Under the pieces are notes generated by a model that had not been told where the DNA came from, made no database searches, and worked only from the letters and a program-made list of their open reading frames with translations. From contig OY754981.1 of NCBI GenBank assembly GCA_963576475.1, forward strand, positions 12,016,369-12,080,368: DNA of 64,000 bases. Reading direction: 5' to 3'. The stretch comes from Molanna angustata. Taxonomy: Eukaryota > Arthropoda > Insecta > Trichoptera > Molannidae. A program made the position numbers and the translations under genes. This document shows positions 1-11,454 of this stretch, in pieces (the stretch's first letter is position 1; every line of letters starts with the position of its first letter).

Positions 1-667
1 TGCCAACTTACCTATTTTTCAATTTGATATACCTACCATTATTTCTTATCAAATCGTTTTGAAAAAATAATTTAGTATCTTTAGTATAGTAAAAATAATA
101 TCTTTACTTTTTAATAATGTTCTGTATAAATTCTTGTAGAAAAATAATGGCATTCCCCGATTTTCAACGTTTATCTTATATTTTTAAAAAAATATATAGC
201 GTAGTTCAACATTTTTTTTTAATTAAAGAAGACAAAAATATCTAGAAAAATATGATGTGACGTTGCATTAATGCTTCAGGTTTAGTAAATAAACCTAAAA
301 AACATTTATTTTCCATTCAGCGCCATTGTGAAATAAAAGTTTTTTTGGTTTATTAACTTAACCTATGCATTAATGCAACTTTACATCGTATTTTTCCAGA
401 TATTTTGATCTTCTTTAATTTATAAAAATATATATAATGCTCTATATCTTATAGTTTTTTAGAAATTTAAAATAATGTCAAAAATCGGGGTATGCTTATT
501 ATTTTCCTACAAGAATATATACAGAACATAATTAAAAGTTAAGGTATATATTTCTTTCTCTTAATATCCAAACTAACTATGTTTTTTTTTACAAAATGAT
601 TTGTTTTGTAGTAATGATGCAAATTCAAATTGGAAAATTAGGTACGTTGGCAGCAGTCACCCTCTTA
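1..667. mobile_element. Foldback MITE, copy A (left end cut by window)
   Basis: The whole stretch is one imperfect palindrome. The left arm starts TGCCAACTTACCTATTTTTC and the right arm ends GTTGGCAGCAGTCACCCTCTT, with a central loop near 300-345. A second copy at 6387-7072 shares the arms and the loop. No coding sequence. About 14 bases of the left end lie outside the window. Confidence 0.85.
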
Positions 668-786
668 ATATTTCTCGTTAGCAAAATGATTAATACCTAC
701 TTATATATTATGTACCTGCTTAAATATACATTTAATTTTATAAAAAATCGCATGAATATTTATTAATAATTAAAAATTTAAAAAAT

Positions 787-990
787 CATGCCATCTCGGA
801 AAACCATAGAATGTGGAGTAACTAGCGACAGGTGTGCTGGTGTGTATTACCTTATAAAATGAAGCATACCAATCTTGTCTCACCTATAAAGACAACATTC
901 AGAGTGGGTGGTGATCCTCATTTGTGAACTATCATAAGATGTTGATTACCCGGCTCTTACTGAACACCCGAAAACAGTTATTATTTATAT
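787..990 (+). repeat. Dispersed 'catcacggcat' repeat, copy 1
   Basis: Related to 4473-4592, 4705-4930 and 9397-9510. Shared landmarks are CATCACGGCAT, AATGTGGGGTAA, CAGCGACAGGTG and ACCTTATAAAATGAAG, then CACACCAGT. No coding capacity and no terminal repeats seen, so the class is unknown. This copy starts with a degraded CATGCCATCTCGG. Confidence 0.65.
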
Positions 991-1136
991 GTAACTTTAT
1001 GGGTAATTAACAGGTAGGTACTATGTTACTTTTATTTTCTTCACAATATCGTCTATTATTTGCAAGAGAGGCTGGGGCCTTTTGTATCCACGGGGCCCTA
1101 GGATGCAGCCCAAAAAGCCCTTAATTAGATCCGCCC

Positions 1137-1533
1137 CTGGTTCTTGGTCTTGGGGATTTGCAAGACTAACACCAAGACCAGGCTTCGCAAGACCAAGTGC
1201 TGTATTAGATTTTAAAAACTTATTCATTTTCATTACATAAGTAAGGAATAAACATGTACTATCGACAGAATACTTTATGTTTTCTGTCATATTTCATTAT
1301 AATTACTAAAATGTAATTACTAGTTAGAAAAATAAAAATATTTTTTTTGGATTAGACCTGCAATACTTGCATGACCAAGACCGTGACTGGGTATGCAAGA
1401 CAAAAACCAAGACCAAAACTTGATCGAGTATGCAAGACCAATACCACATTTATAAATAAACCAAGACCAGGGATGCAAGACCAAAACCAAGACCACATCA
1501 GTCATGGTCTTGGTCTTGCATTTGCTCATCACT
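1137..1533. mobile_element. MITE-like element rich in 'caagaccaagacc', copy 1
   Basis: Dense variants of GCAAGACCAAGACC in both orientations flank an AT-rich core containing GTCATATTTCATTATAATTA. It ends CATTTGCTCATCACT. Copy 2 at 50110-50483 shares the core and has both ends. The left end of this copy is lost or replaced. Confidence 0.7.
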
Positions 1534-2110
1534 ATTATTTAGTACTATATATCAATGTCAAATATTTGGCTTGGTAAAATTGTAAACTGCTAACCCTAGA
1601 ACAGGGATACCTAGTTGGGCAGCAGTAATCTTGATAATAGTCGGATTTTTTTATAAAGGTGTGAAAAATAATAAATATTGTATAGTTTAAACTCAGTATC
1701 AGCATATTTCGTTTAAACCTTGACTTCTTTGTGACATACGATGAAAGTAGGACGATGATGTACCAAAAGTCTGATATTTCAATAAAAATGCTTCGTCATG
1801 TTTTCAATGTATACGTAAGTAACCAAATGTCGTGCTCCACATTGGATCGAAAATTCACGATCAAGGTCCAAAATAATTAATTAAGCGAAATCAGCTACAA
1901 CTAACGTAATCAACTTAATAACACTTAAGCCAAAATGTAAATCTGAAATGGTTTTATGTAGCGAAATACCAAGGAAATAAAACTGATTTTCCAGAAATCG
2001 ATTTCAAGTACTTTCATAAGGGTTAAGTTTCAAGATAAAAATCTATGGACAAGGTTAGTCACAGAATGGATACAAAAATGATGTATCAAAGACCTTTAAT
2101 AGGAAATTTA

Positions 2111-2200
2111 GATGAGTAGTGGCAGAGCGGCTAGCGTGCTGGGTTAGTAATACAGTGGTCGCGAGTTCGAATCCTGCCACGACCGATTTCGTTCACAAGC
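2111..2200 (+). mobile_element. tRNA-derived SINE, family 1
   Basis: The head is tRNA-like: A-box region TAGTGGCAGAGCGG, anticodon arm around GGGTTAGTAATACAG (loop would read AGT, Thr-like), B box GAGTTCGAATCC, then CGACCGATTTCGTTCAC. The last tag is shared by copies at 5665, 25780 and 60700. It does not close an acceptor stem, so it is not a functional tRNA gene. Confidence 0.75.
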
Positions 2201-2559
2201 ATTTTAATATATTATGGTATTTTTAATACATAACATATACATAAATAGACGCTGTTGTATATAAATACATAGACGCGATGACCTTTTACACTTTTACTGT
2301 AGAATACAGTACCTATATGATTTTAATAAGGTAGAAGTAGTTACATACAATAATAGTATATATAAATGAACCACAACGTGAGAGCACTATCATCGATAAA
2401 TACGGAGTGCGCCTTACCCCCTGCATTTTCTATATAAATCTCCCAAATCACGAATAATGCCGAACTCCTTATTCGTGCATACTCCTATAATGCAAATAAG
2501 CTATACTGTTTGACAATTGTAAGGCGCAAATCAATATATTACAAGCATATATGCTTAGT

Positions 2560-3290
2560 CCAGGGCATAGAACACACTAACTAGTCCAGGTATTGTATGA
2601 GGATGCATATGTAGGTATTATACTTGATTCAACAACATTAATTATTTCTTTAAAAAAAAACCACAGCACCATCCTAGATCTTTTTGAATAAATTATTTGG
2701 CATTAATAAATTATATAGTTTTTTCGATACCAAAAAAACAAAAATTAGTATATTTCATATTTATCATTACGTTTTTAGTGATTTTCTTTATAACTATCAA
2801 TTAAACAGATCATTTCACTGATTTATTATAACAAACTATCACAAAAATTGCTTTGATTTTAGACACATTTAATTGAAATGTAAATAAAATAATTATATTA
2901 AATAAAATTAAATAAAAAAAAACAACAAAACTTAGTGCATTCTAAAAGCTAAAACAACATTGTGCATTCAAATAGACTTCCTGTACACTCGGCTAACTGT
3001 TTTGGGCTCCACTATAGTTGAATATTCATTTATTAAATATTTTTTGTACATTTCACTAATATTCTTATTCACCATATTGTATAACATGTATTAATCTAAG
3101 TAAACGCTGCAAACGCCGTCTGTGTTGACTCTAAATAAATAAATAATAAAGATTAGATTTCTAAAATATCAATATAAAAATAATAAAAATCTAATTAAAA
3201 TAGAGTAGGTACAGTTGGTGTATGTCAACTTTAATTTTAAAATTAAATTAGGTTAAAATCGTAATACTTCAATAGTAAAATCTTCTCATT
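2560..3290. other. AT-rich stretch, nothing recognised
   Basis: Contains a poly-A-like run, many TAAATAAATAAA motifs and no long frame. A short inverted pair TGCGCCTTAC / GTAAGGCGCA brackets 2408-2530 just upstream. No gene seen. Confidence 0.5.
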
Positions 3291-3319
3291 CTTCGTTTAG
3301 TAACCCTGCTGGTCTGTAA

Positions 3320-3650
3320 TTCAAAAACTATGCTTCCTAAGATGACGAAGTCCAACTATCCTTCCATCTCTTGGGTGATGTCTTCCCTCCATCTCATTGG
3401 CGGTCTCCGACACCTCTAGTTGTCATTCGCGATCTCCAAACTAAAATTATCCATTGTCATTTGTCTTTGGTGTACCTCCCAGGTGGCCTGCCCATCTCCA
3501 TTTCAGGGTAAGAATGCAGTGAACGACATCAACCTTTGTTCTTTGCCTGATGGAATCATTTCGCGCCCTATCTCCCAGTATGGCAATTATTTCGTTACTT
3601 TCGACGTTTTCCAAAAACACATTTAAATCCCCATGGATTGGGTTATTAAA
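3320..3650 (-). pseudogene. RTE-like LINE, C-terminal relic
   Basis: On the minus strand RRQ/RTKVDVVHCILTLKWRWAGH appears, then after frame changes RPPMRWREDIT and a segment equivalent to the end of the RTE copy at 12.7 kb (AAGAGATGGAAGGATAGTTG). This is the post-RT tail of an RTE-type non-LTR retrotransposon with frameshifts. Confidence 0.65.
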
Positions 3651-4289
3651 AAAATTAGTCATGAACAAAAAATACGAAATTATGATCATTTTGTTCGATA
3701 ACCATAACTATTTTTTTCTAATAACAAATTCAATTAGGAAACACATTGATTAAAAACTTATAGATTTTCCTAACACATGTCTTTCTAAAAATAGTCGAGT
3801 CATTGTATCGATTTATAGATTAGGTTTTTCACTAAAATATTGAACCTTCACGTTATTTTTTTACCATACATAAATAACAAAAATAAAACAATACTCTACG
3901 CATAAACTGACCCCATTTTTATTTACATCTGACCCAGTGAACTTGAGCTAAATCCTGTATCACATTAAGTATATTAAACTACCCACATTATGAAGTATTT
4001 GTTACATGTTACAACTTACAACATGGTTAATAATGGTTTTCGCATTGACGCGGCAACGAATTAAAAAGGAAAGGTCATCATTTAATTTTCTGAAAAACCC
4101 TGAAAAAGTAAACACAAAATTGCTTCAGGTTTATGTAGGTATGTAACTAAGTTCAATCTTAATTTCTCAAATAATTGAGAATAATAATGGCCCGTTCAAA
4201 TACAAATTGAATAATAGAAATGATTGATTAGAATTTAACTACCTACTGAAAATCAACTGCCCGGAGCTTATACTTCCGCTTCAGACCTG

Positions 4290-4434
4290 CCCCCCTAGAT
4301 AACGTGTCATTTAGCTCAATAAAAGAAACAAGAAAAGATAACTCAGTGTATGGAAGTGACAGTTGTCACGTGACTGGCAACTGTCACTTCCATACATTGA
4401 GTTATCTTTTCTTATTTCTTTTCTTGAACTAAAT
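4290..4434. mobile_element. Palindromic MITE (CCCCCCTAGATAACGTGTCA type)
   Basis: Near-perfect hairpin: CATTTAGCTCAATAAAAGAA and AAAGATAACTCAGTGTATGG pair with the opposite arm CCATACATTGAGTTATCTTT. Loop near CACGTGACTGGC. The left end CCCCCCTAGA is present and the right end is truncated. A second copy is at 18000-18144. Confidence 0.75.
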
Positions 4435-4472
4435 GACTGACCAAGGTCTTTTGAGATATCGTGTTGTTTGTT

Positions 4473-4592
4473 CATCCCATCACGGCATATCACATAATGT
4501 GGGATAACCAGCGACACGTTTGCAGGTATACAAATCTTAAAATAAGCGCAACACGTGCGTGTATACTCACACACCAGTATCGCTTCAATCAT
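4473..4592 (+). repeat. Dispersed 'catcacggcat' repeat, copy 2
   Basis: Short diverged copy: ATCACGGCATATCACATAAT, then CAGCGACACG and CACACACCAGT. Lies between a palindromic MITE and copy 3. Confidence 0.6.
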
Positions 4593-4704
4593 TGTAGGTA
4601 CTTACCTACAAACATTGATTAATTTATTATTATAACGCATAGTTGTTCGACTATAGAGGGAAAATCACAAAAACATGTCCAACACATTCATTCAATAATT
4701 CATA

Positions 4705-4930
4705 CCATCACGGCATACCCCAAAATGTGGGGTAATCAGCGACAGGTGAGCGGGTGTGAATCACCTTATAAAATGAAGAACTACACATACGTGTATAGGT
4801 AATCACACACCAGTCTTAGAAACATTCCGAATGGGTGCGGTGAACTTCATTGCTGAACTATGTTAGAAGTTTTTTTACCTCCTGTATTTTCGATTACCCA
4901 GCTCTTACGTGACATCCAAAAACGATTATT
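4705..4930 (+). repeat. Dispersed 'catcacggcat' repeat, copy 3
   Basis: Best preserved copy: CATCACGGCATACCCCAAAA through CACACCAGTC and on to CCCAGCTCTTACGTGACATC, which also occurs in copy 1 as CCCGGCTCTTACTGAACACC. This sets a family length of about 220 bases. Confidence 0.65.
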
Positions 4931-5664
4931 AGGGAAAAAAGTAAAAGTACTATTCTAAGCCAGTATTTCGCAGAAAGAAGTTTTTGTTTTTATATTTTTT
5001 TTCGACAGTTAATATGCACAACTAGATGCAAAAAATAAATCAAATAACGCAACTGGTTTCGCCAATGTACCTATTGATGAGGAAGTAAAGTGACGGTATG
5101 TATGTGGCTAGACTGGATTTTAGTGGAATGAATTCCGCCTTCCCATTATCCAGTTCCTATACCCTTTTCCTACCTACATACATTGTCCATCTTCACTCGC
5201 AACACCAAACCAAACGCATTCATTCTTAGTATCAACTTGAACCTCGCATAATTAACAAATCCGCATCGCTCTAAACGCATATAATTTAGCATCGCTCGTT
5301 TGAGCAAAAAACAATACGATTATCGTGCACGCGTAGCATTTCAGTTTAATAAAACATTTTCATCTCATTTATTTTACCTATCTGTGATTGTGTTGTGCAT
5401 TCAATATTCAAGTGTTTCGTTACCACGTCATCCGGAGCTGAGTAGAATGTTTCAGAGTCCTTTAGCTTTCCACAGTCCTTTAGGTAGGATCTTTGTTTCA
5501 CTTATTCTGGTTTGAGTCATTTGCGCATTCCGTTAATATTTGTCTCTTCCAAATATAGGTGAAACCACGCACCCATTAAAAAACCCTCGCATAATAATAA
5601 TATTAATTCAACAACAATCAATAAACTATTTAATTACGCATCCGCCACACCAACAACGATGGAA

Positions 5665-5785
5665 GGAATTAGAGGATTCAATAGATTGGTCGATACCAGG
5701 AGGTCGGAGTTCGAATTTCGCCTCGACCGATTTCGTTCACCTACAGCACAAGCATGTACGCTTGATTTAGGGAATATATTATGAG
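5665..5785 (+). mobile_element. tRNA-derived SINE, family 1 (diverged head)
   Basis: Carries GGAGTTCGAATTTCGCCTCG (B box) and CGACCGATTTCGTTCACCTA, then a tail CTTGATTTAGGGAATATATT that recurs in the minus copy near 25790. The A-box end is degraded. Confidence 0.65.
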
Positions 5786-5839
5786 AATGTTCTTGTAACA
5801 AGAACATTCATTATTCCAATCTTTATCTCAATCTATACA

Positions 5840-6196
5840 TTGAGAGGAACTTCACAATCACCTACCCTACTCCATTGGGAACGATTTAGAGCTTCATCCT
5901 TTGTTCATCCCCGGAGCGGCTGCTCGTCTGACGACATTTTATATTTCATACCACAACCCCTAAGAGCCCCCAACCCACCGAATCGAAGCTTGGATCATGT
6001 ACCGACAAGTTATGGGGAAGGACTTCCCCCACCCCTTAAAACTTGTGTTGGCGATTCAAAAAAATCCTTCACCACATCTGATGCTTGGTTTAGCCCCACC
6101 CTCCCCTCGGATTTGAGGGGCGCCACACTAGAATATGATGAACCTGTAGCTGAACCTTCGCCGCGTGTGAAAAGTCACCTTCGAGGGAGGCATTAA
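5840..6196 (+). other. Unrecognised GC-richer block with a 118-codon frame
   Basis: More GC-rich than its surroundings, with Pro- and Ser-rich frames on both strands and no family I recognise. No splice signals or conserved motif seen. It may be part of a mobile element's untranslated region. I do not claim a protein. Confidence 0.15.
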
Positions 6197-6386
6197 GAGG
6201 CTATAGTAGACTATATAGTATATTATTATGAAAATAATTTCCCTAGTACCCTCAAAAGATACTTTGAAAAAAGCCTTCAAAAAAAGGAAGTTTGTCTGTA
6301 CATCTTTGTTCTATTGCATGAGTTTTTTGAATTATGAATTTATTTAAAAAATTTATTATACTTTCCTTGTATAATAAATTTTAGTT

Positions 6387-7072
6387 AAGGCGGGGACTGC
6401 TGCCAACGTACCTATTTTTCAATTTGATATACCATCATTATTTCTTATCAAATCGTTTTAAAAAAATAATTTAATAAGTTTGAGTATTAGTAAAGAAAAA
6501 TATACCTTAATTTTTCGATAATATTCTGTATAAATTCTTGTAGAAAAATAATGGCGTACCCCGATTTTCAACGTTTACCTTATATTTTAAATAAAATATA
6601 AGGCGTAGTTCAATATATTTTTTTTAAATTAAAGAAGACAAAAATATCTAGAAAAATATGATGTGACGTTGCATTAATGCTTCAGGTTTAGTAAATAAAC
6701 CTAAAAAAACATTTATTTTTCATTCAGCGCCATTGCGAAATAAAAGTTTTTTTGGTTTATTAACTTAACCTGATGCATTAATGTAACGTTACATCGTATT
6801 TTTCCAAATATTTTGATCTTCTTTAATTTATAAAAAATAAAATGCTCTATAACTTATAGTTTTTTAGAAATTTAAGATAAATGTCAAAAATTGGGGTATG
6901 CTTATTATTTTCCTACAAGAATATATACAAAACATAATTAAAAAGTTAATGTATATTTTTCTTTATTAATATCCAAACTAACTAGGTTATTTTTTTGAAA
7001 ATGATTCGTTTTGTAGTAATTATGCAAATTTAAAATTGAAAAAATAGGTACGTTGGAAGCAGTCACCCTCTT
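6387..7072. mobile_element. Foldback MITE, copy B (complete)
   Basis: Terminal inverted repeat GACTGCTGCCAACGTACC at 6395 matches the reverse complement of the end near 7064; arms of about 300 bases fold on each other. The right terminus GCAGTCACCCTCTT is shared with copy A, which sets the boundary. Target duplication is unclear. Confidence 0.85.
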
Positions 7073-7152
7073 CAACCCTTTTTTATTTTTTTATCCTAAG
7101 TAACTAAAAAACTACAAGGCCAATGAAGTAGATTTGGACCAGACTTGCCCCC

Positions 7153-8546
7153 TTGGTGGCAGTATTGGTCTATGTTTACCCATATCATGGATATATTCAA
7201 TGTATAGGAATGTCGGGTTGCACAGTTGAGTGGGTGTGTAGTTATTTAGATGGCCGTAGACAGCACGTGAAATTGAAAAAAGTGATTAGTGAACCAGTTT
7301 CATCGCGTTTTGGAGTTCCGCAGGGAACGGTATTAGGTCCTGTTTTGTTTTTAATATATGTTAATGGACTACTAGAATTGGACTTAAAATCCAAAATAAT
7401 ATCTTTTGCTGATGACACGGTCATGATTACTGCGGCTAATTCATGGGATGAAGCTACCAAAATAGCTAGTTTTGAAATAAATATTGTATAGTCATGGTTC
7501 GATCGATATCTGTTGTCTCTCAACGCAACTAAGACTAGCGTTATTCCTTTCGCAATAACTAGGAAACTTATTCCGGAGGAAATATTAATTAAAATACATT
7601 CAAGTAACTGTCCCAGATCTGATAAATGTAATGAAGATAAATGTATTGCTCTGCCTAATGAAACAAACATAAAATATTTGGGTATTAATGTTGACAGAGA
7701 AAATAAGTGGAAAGAGCAAATAAGTAATACGATTGGTAAAATGAGGAAATTATTTTATGTATTCTATCGATTGAGGACTTTCTTGGACATTGCTGCGATG
7801 AAAAATATATATTTTTCACTTGCTCAATCTGTCATGCAATATGGGATTATAGCGTGGGGTGGTGCTTATAAAACTAACCTCGAACCCCTTTATATCATCC
7901 AGCGGAGTATCTTAAAAATAATTTTAAATAAACCCAGAGACTACCCTACGACTAGCCTCTTTACCGAGGCAAATGTCCCATCACTGCATGCTATATATAA
8001 GAGAAATGCATTGAAGCAGATCTACAGGGAGTATTTCGTCGATAGAGTACATGCTTCGGTTGTATAAGAGCCACTCATCGATTTAATGTGATACTAAATA
8101 TACCAAAAAAAAGAACGGCCTACGCACAAAACCACTATACGTATCTTGGCGTTAAGTGGTTTAACGAACTGTTGCCTGAGCAGAGACATACGGATATTAT
8201 CGATCTAAAGAAATTTTATGTAGATATAAAGAGGGTCTGTGTATAAAAACTGGTTTTATTAATTCATTGTTGTTATATATGTAGATATTATGCACTTATT
8301 TTATTAATCGTAATTGATATTTAAATGTTGTTTTTTTTAATGTCTATTTTTAAGTATGTTTTTTGTTACCTATGATTATTTTGTTACTTTGTTTTTGTTC
8401 TATATCATGTAAATAGTTGCAACTCCCTTCAAAACACGAGTATATCTCTTTTTGAAGGAAGTCATATTATAAAGTGTTTTAATTTCTTTTTTGCTATATA
8501 AAATATGTCTTTTTGTAATAAATAAATAAAATAAAATATTTTTTTT
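7153..8546 (+). pseudogene. CR1/Jockey-like LINE, 5'-truncated reverse transcriptase
   Basis: 7153-7491 reads GVPQGTVLGPVLFLIYVNGL and SFADDTVMI, the RT palm motifs. After a stop at 7489-7491 the frame continues (SWFDRYLLSLNATKT), then LGINVDRENKWKEQI and YGIIAWGGAYKTNLEPL to 8067. After another stop comes NHYTYLGVKWFNELL to about 8245, followed by a 3' UTR and A/T-rich tail to 8546. In-frame stops and loss of the N-terminal half make it non-functional. It sits between two partial copies of a hairpin repeat. Confidence 0.88.
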
Positions 8547-8590
8547 GTACTTGCTTCGGCAGTACATGTACATATACTAAAAATTGGAAC
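8547..8590 (+). pseudogene. U6 snRNA 5' fragment at the end of a LINE
   Basis: GTACTTGCTTCGGCAGTACA followed by CATATACTAAAAATTGGAAC matches the first ~40 bases of U6 snRNA. A six-base ATGTAC duplication lies before CATATACT and one A is extra. The match stops at GGAAC, where the sequence passes into a hairpin repeat, so this is a truncated copy and not a gene. The 5' stem is changed on both sides (GTAC/GTAC instead of GTGC/GCAC). Confidence 0.75.
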
Positions 8591-8725
8591 TATGGATATA
8601 TTTATCATATGGAGTACTAGAATATGTTAGGATATTATAGAGCTCCATATGATAATTATTTCCATGATGTGGGTAAACATGGATGGTTTTGATTCCGCCT
8701 GTTGACCATACTTGCCCCCCCCCTG
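8591..8725 (+). repeat. Hairpin repeat, family of 60390-60700
   Basis: Contains CATATGGAGTACTAGAATAT and its inverted arm ATATTATAGAGCTCCATATG, then CCATGATGTGGGTAAACATG and GACCATACTTGCCCCCCCCC. A partial copy lies at about 7125-7195 (GACCAGACTTGCCCCCTTGG and TTTACCCATATCATGGATAT). Confidence 0.6.
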
Positions 8726-8994
8726 AACTTACTAATCACTACACTTTTAGAGCTATAATTGGCAATGTGTAGGTGACATCATAATATGAGATAACAATGT
8801 CATAATATATTTATGTGTATATGGCGTCATCTTGTTAGGAAAAAATTATGCCAAGACAATAAGTGTTAGATTATTTGAATCAGGATGTATAAAGTAGGTC
8901 AGGAGTCAAGAGTCGTAGAATTCAACTGCCACAGAGATACATAATATTATATTTCGTAGATTATGTAATTCCAACCTTTAGGTACTCTATGTAG

Positions 8995-9180
8995 CTTCTC
9001 GGGCAACTAACAGGTGCTATGTCAAATAATTATTTAACACGCACCCAATAACAAGTTGCCTCATTCTGGAGACTAACGGTATTTATCGTCTCACAGATCC
9101 AGACTGAAAATACAATTTTAAAAACTTTATCTCCACCGGGAATCGAACACCGGACCCAACTGAGTCACGATGGCCGACCT
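8995..9180 (-). mobile_element. tRNA-derived SINE, family 2
   Basis: Plus-strand order: CTTCTCGGGCAACTAACAGG, AACAAGTTGCCTCATTCTGG, CTCACAGATCCAGACTGAAA, CTCCACCGGGAATCGAACAC (B box reversed), AACTGAGTCACGATGGCC (A box reversed). The anticodon region is deleted in this copy. Confidence 0.75.
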
Positions 9181-9396
9181 TATAAAAATTATAATATTCC
9201 ATTTCGAATACAAAATTCTATACATAATAAATTTGATCAAATTTATTTCAACGGATTGTTAATTATAGGGCCTTAGAGTTTTAAAACCAAAATATATTCA
9301 AAATAGCTAAAAAAATACTCCAATATTATTAATTTGTTAAAAAAATAACAATAAACTTATTAATATATGTGTCATTATGAAAATTAAATTATTCAA

Positions 9397-9510
9397 ACCA
9401 TCACGGCAAATCACGTGGTTTACCACAACGCACAAGGTGTGCGGGTGTGCATAACCTCATTAAAGGAAGCACGGCACACCAGTCACATCTCACTTATAAA
9501 GGTAAAAAAA
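9397..9510 (+). repeat. Dispersed 'catcacggcat' repeat, copy 4
   Basis: Starts ACCATCACGGCAAATCACG and contains AAGGTGTGCGGGTGTGCATA and CACACCAGTCACATCTC. 3' part is missing. Confidence 0.6.
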
Positions 9511-9959
9511 TATTCTATTTAATTATTCGACCAAGAATAATTCTATCAAGTACTTGATGGAATTGTATATCAAAAGATTTGAAATTTAATAAAAATTACT
9601 AAAAATAATAAAACTATTCCATTATTTATTTTTGGCGCACAATGTACAACTGGTTTCAGGATAAGCACATTTCTAAATAGACTTTTAGAAAATGTACTTA
9701 GCACGAAAGTAAATAGTGGAATAATTTAAAAAGGATGATTTTTAATATTTTTTAAATATAAAAAAAACTGTTTGGGAAAACATTTATGTATTTGGAATAA
9801 TTGCTTTGTAGCATCATAAATACTTTTAAAACATGTAATTATTGTGTACCTAGTTTTAATAAATACTTGAAGTATGTATAATAATGATTTCAAAAATATT
9901 TTTCTTTTGTAAATATTTACCCGTATTCAGTAACTGTTCTACCACCACCACCCGTTCTG

Positions 9960-10432
9960 CTTATGGGGACTAATAACGGCCCCTTGCAAAACTCTGAAAG
10001 AACATATAAAGAACATACGAAGAGTCCGGAGAACTCTAAAACCTTGCAGACACTGCACTTAATGTGCTAAAGAGAGCTAATCATGTTGAAACAACTGGCT
10101 CACTGCTCAGTGATAGTGAAGATAAGAGTGCACCGAATTTAAGACAGAAAGTCTTGAAAGCCCTAAAGTTGCTCTTCGTGGCTACAAGGTCCGCATGTCC
10201 AATGGGTCCAAAGAAATTACCTCGGACATCGTCGTAGAGTTCTCGTCGGAAAGTTGACACGGAGAAGTTAGTGCATTCCCATAGGATATGCTCAGAAGTC
10301 TGTTCAGGGTTATCACAAAGCTGACATGAGGACGAATCGGATAAGTGAAAACGAAAGAGATAGCTTTTGAAACTGCCGTGTCCAGTAAGGAATTGCGTGG
10401 TCCAATAATCGGGAACACGAGGAAAAAATTAT
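9960..10432 (-). pseudogene. I/R1-type LINE, C-terminal zinc-knuckle relic
   Basis: Minus strand from about 10430 reads RVPDYWTTQFLTGHGSFKSY, then a zinc knuckle CQLC...HILWEC, then FRRELYDDVRGNFF. This is the segment after RNase H in I/R1-like non-LTR elements. Sequence continuing to about 9960 is its degraded 3' part. Confidence 0.7.
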
Positions 10433-10438
10433 TCGTAT

Positions 10439-10598
10439 TACGTATTCAGTAACTATTGGAACTAAATTAGGAACGTTCTAAAATTGTAGATTTTAGATTT
10501 ACGGTCTTATTTCAGCGTTATAAAATATCAACTTGGACTAAATGTAATAGGAACGTACCTATTTTGGCCGGAACGTTCTTAAAAAGTTACTGAATCGG
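10439..10598 (+). mobile_element. Small MITE, unit 1 of an inverted pair
   Basis: Begins CGTATTCAGTAACT and ends AGTTACTGAATCGG, so it has its own inverted termini. Interior includes GGTCTTATTTCAGCGTT and GGCCGGAACGTTCTTAAAAA. Unit 2 is its inverted copy. Confidence 0.7.
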
Positions 10599-10665
10599 AC
10601 GTATTATGAATAATTATGAAAATTATGAAATTTTCATCATTTTCATAATTATTTAAAATACCTCT

Positions 10666-10814
10666 AATTCAGTAACTTTTTAAGAACGTTCCGGCCAATA
10701 TAGGTACGTTCGTATTCCATTTAGTCCAATTTTATATTTTAAAACGCTGAAATAAGACTGTAAATCTAAAATCAACAATTTTGGTATGTTCCTATTTTAG
10801 TTACTGAATACGGG
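10666..10814 (-). mobile_element. Small MITE, unit 2 of an inverted pair
   Basis: Reverse complement of unit 1 with scattered changes: AATTCAGTAACTTTTTAAGA at one end, AGTTACTGAATACGGGG at the other. The spacer from unit 1 contains a near-perfect hairpin at 10611-10651 (TAATTATGAAAAT type). Confidence 0.7.
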
Positions 10815-11454
10815 GTAATATCTACCTTAATGCAATAAATGAATGAGGTCAAAATTTGCTATCATTTATTTCTTCACTTGACGAGAATTTGTTTTATTGA
10901 TACTTTACACATTGAAATTAATGATCATTAAGTATCTATTTAAGGTTGTTATGTTAGAAATATTTTCCCTGTAATTTAGATCGTTCATTTAGAATTATTT
11001 CAACCGTGAAGTCCTATTAAAAGGACATAAAATTAATAGGTAATTTGAATGAAATGCTAAGGATATAGTTAGTTACTACTGTTTGTTTATTAGTGGCTAT
11101 AAACAATTAATATTATATACTCGTAGGTATAGTTAATGGTATGTCCTTACAGAAATGACCCAAATTGCTCTTGGTTGGCGGTCATTTTTTAGATCGCTTC
11201 GCTGAAGTATTTAATGACCAAATTTGTGACCTAATTCGTACCTATTATATTGGTCAGAAATGGGAAAACGGTATATCACGAATCTCTGAGGGGTGACCAA
11301 ATAGCTCTAGAGTAAAAGTCTGCGTATTATAATTTTTCTTTCGTGTTTAGTCCAGGGTTCTGTTTGTGGCATATAAGTCTCCTGGGACAACGAACTACTC
11401 CTATATAATTACCTCTTTTAGCGGCCCGATCAGCATTTTAAAAAAATGAAAAAT

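Noticed and set aside
2111..2185. A tRNA-Thr gene
   Set aside because: A and B boxes and an AGT-like anticodon loop are present, but no closing acceptor stem exists and the same sequence with the CGACCGATTTCGTTCAC tag recurs as a dispersed SINE.
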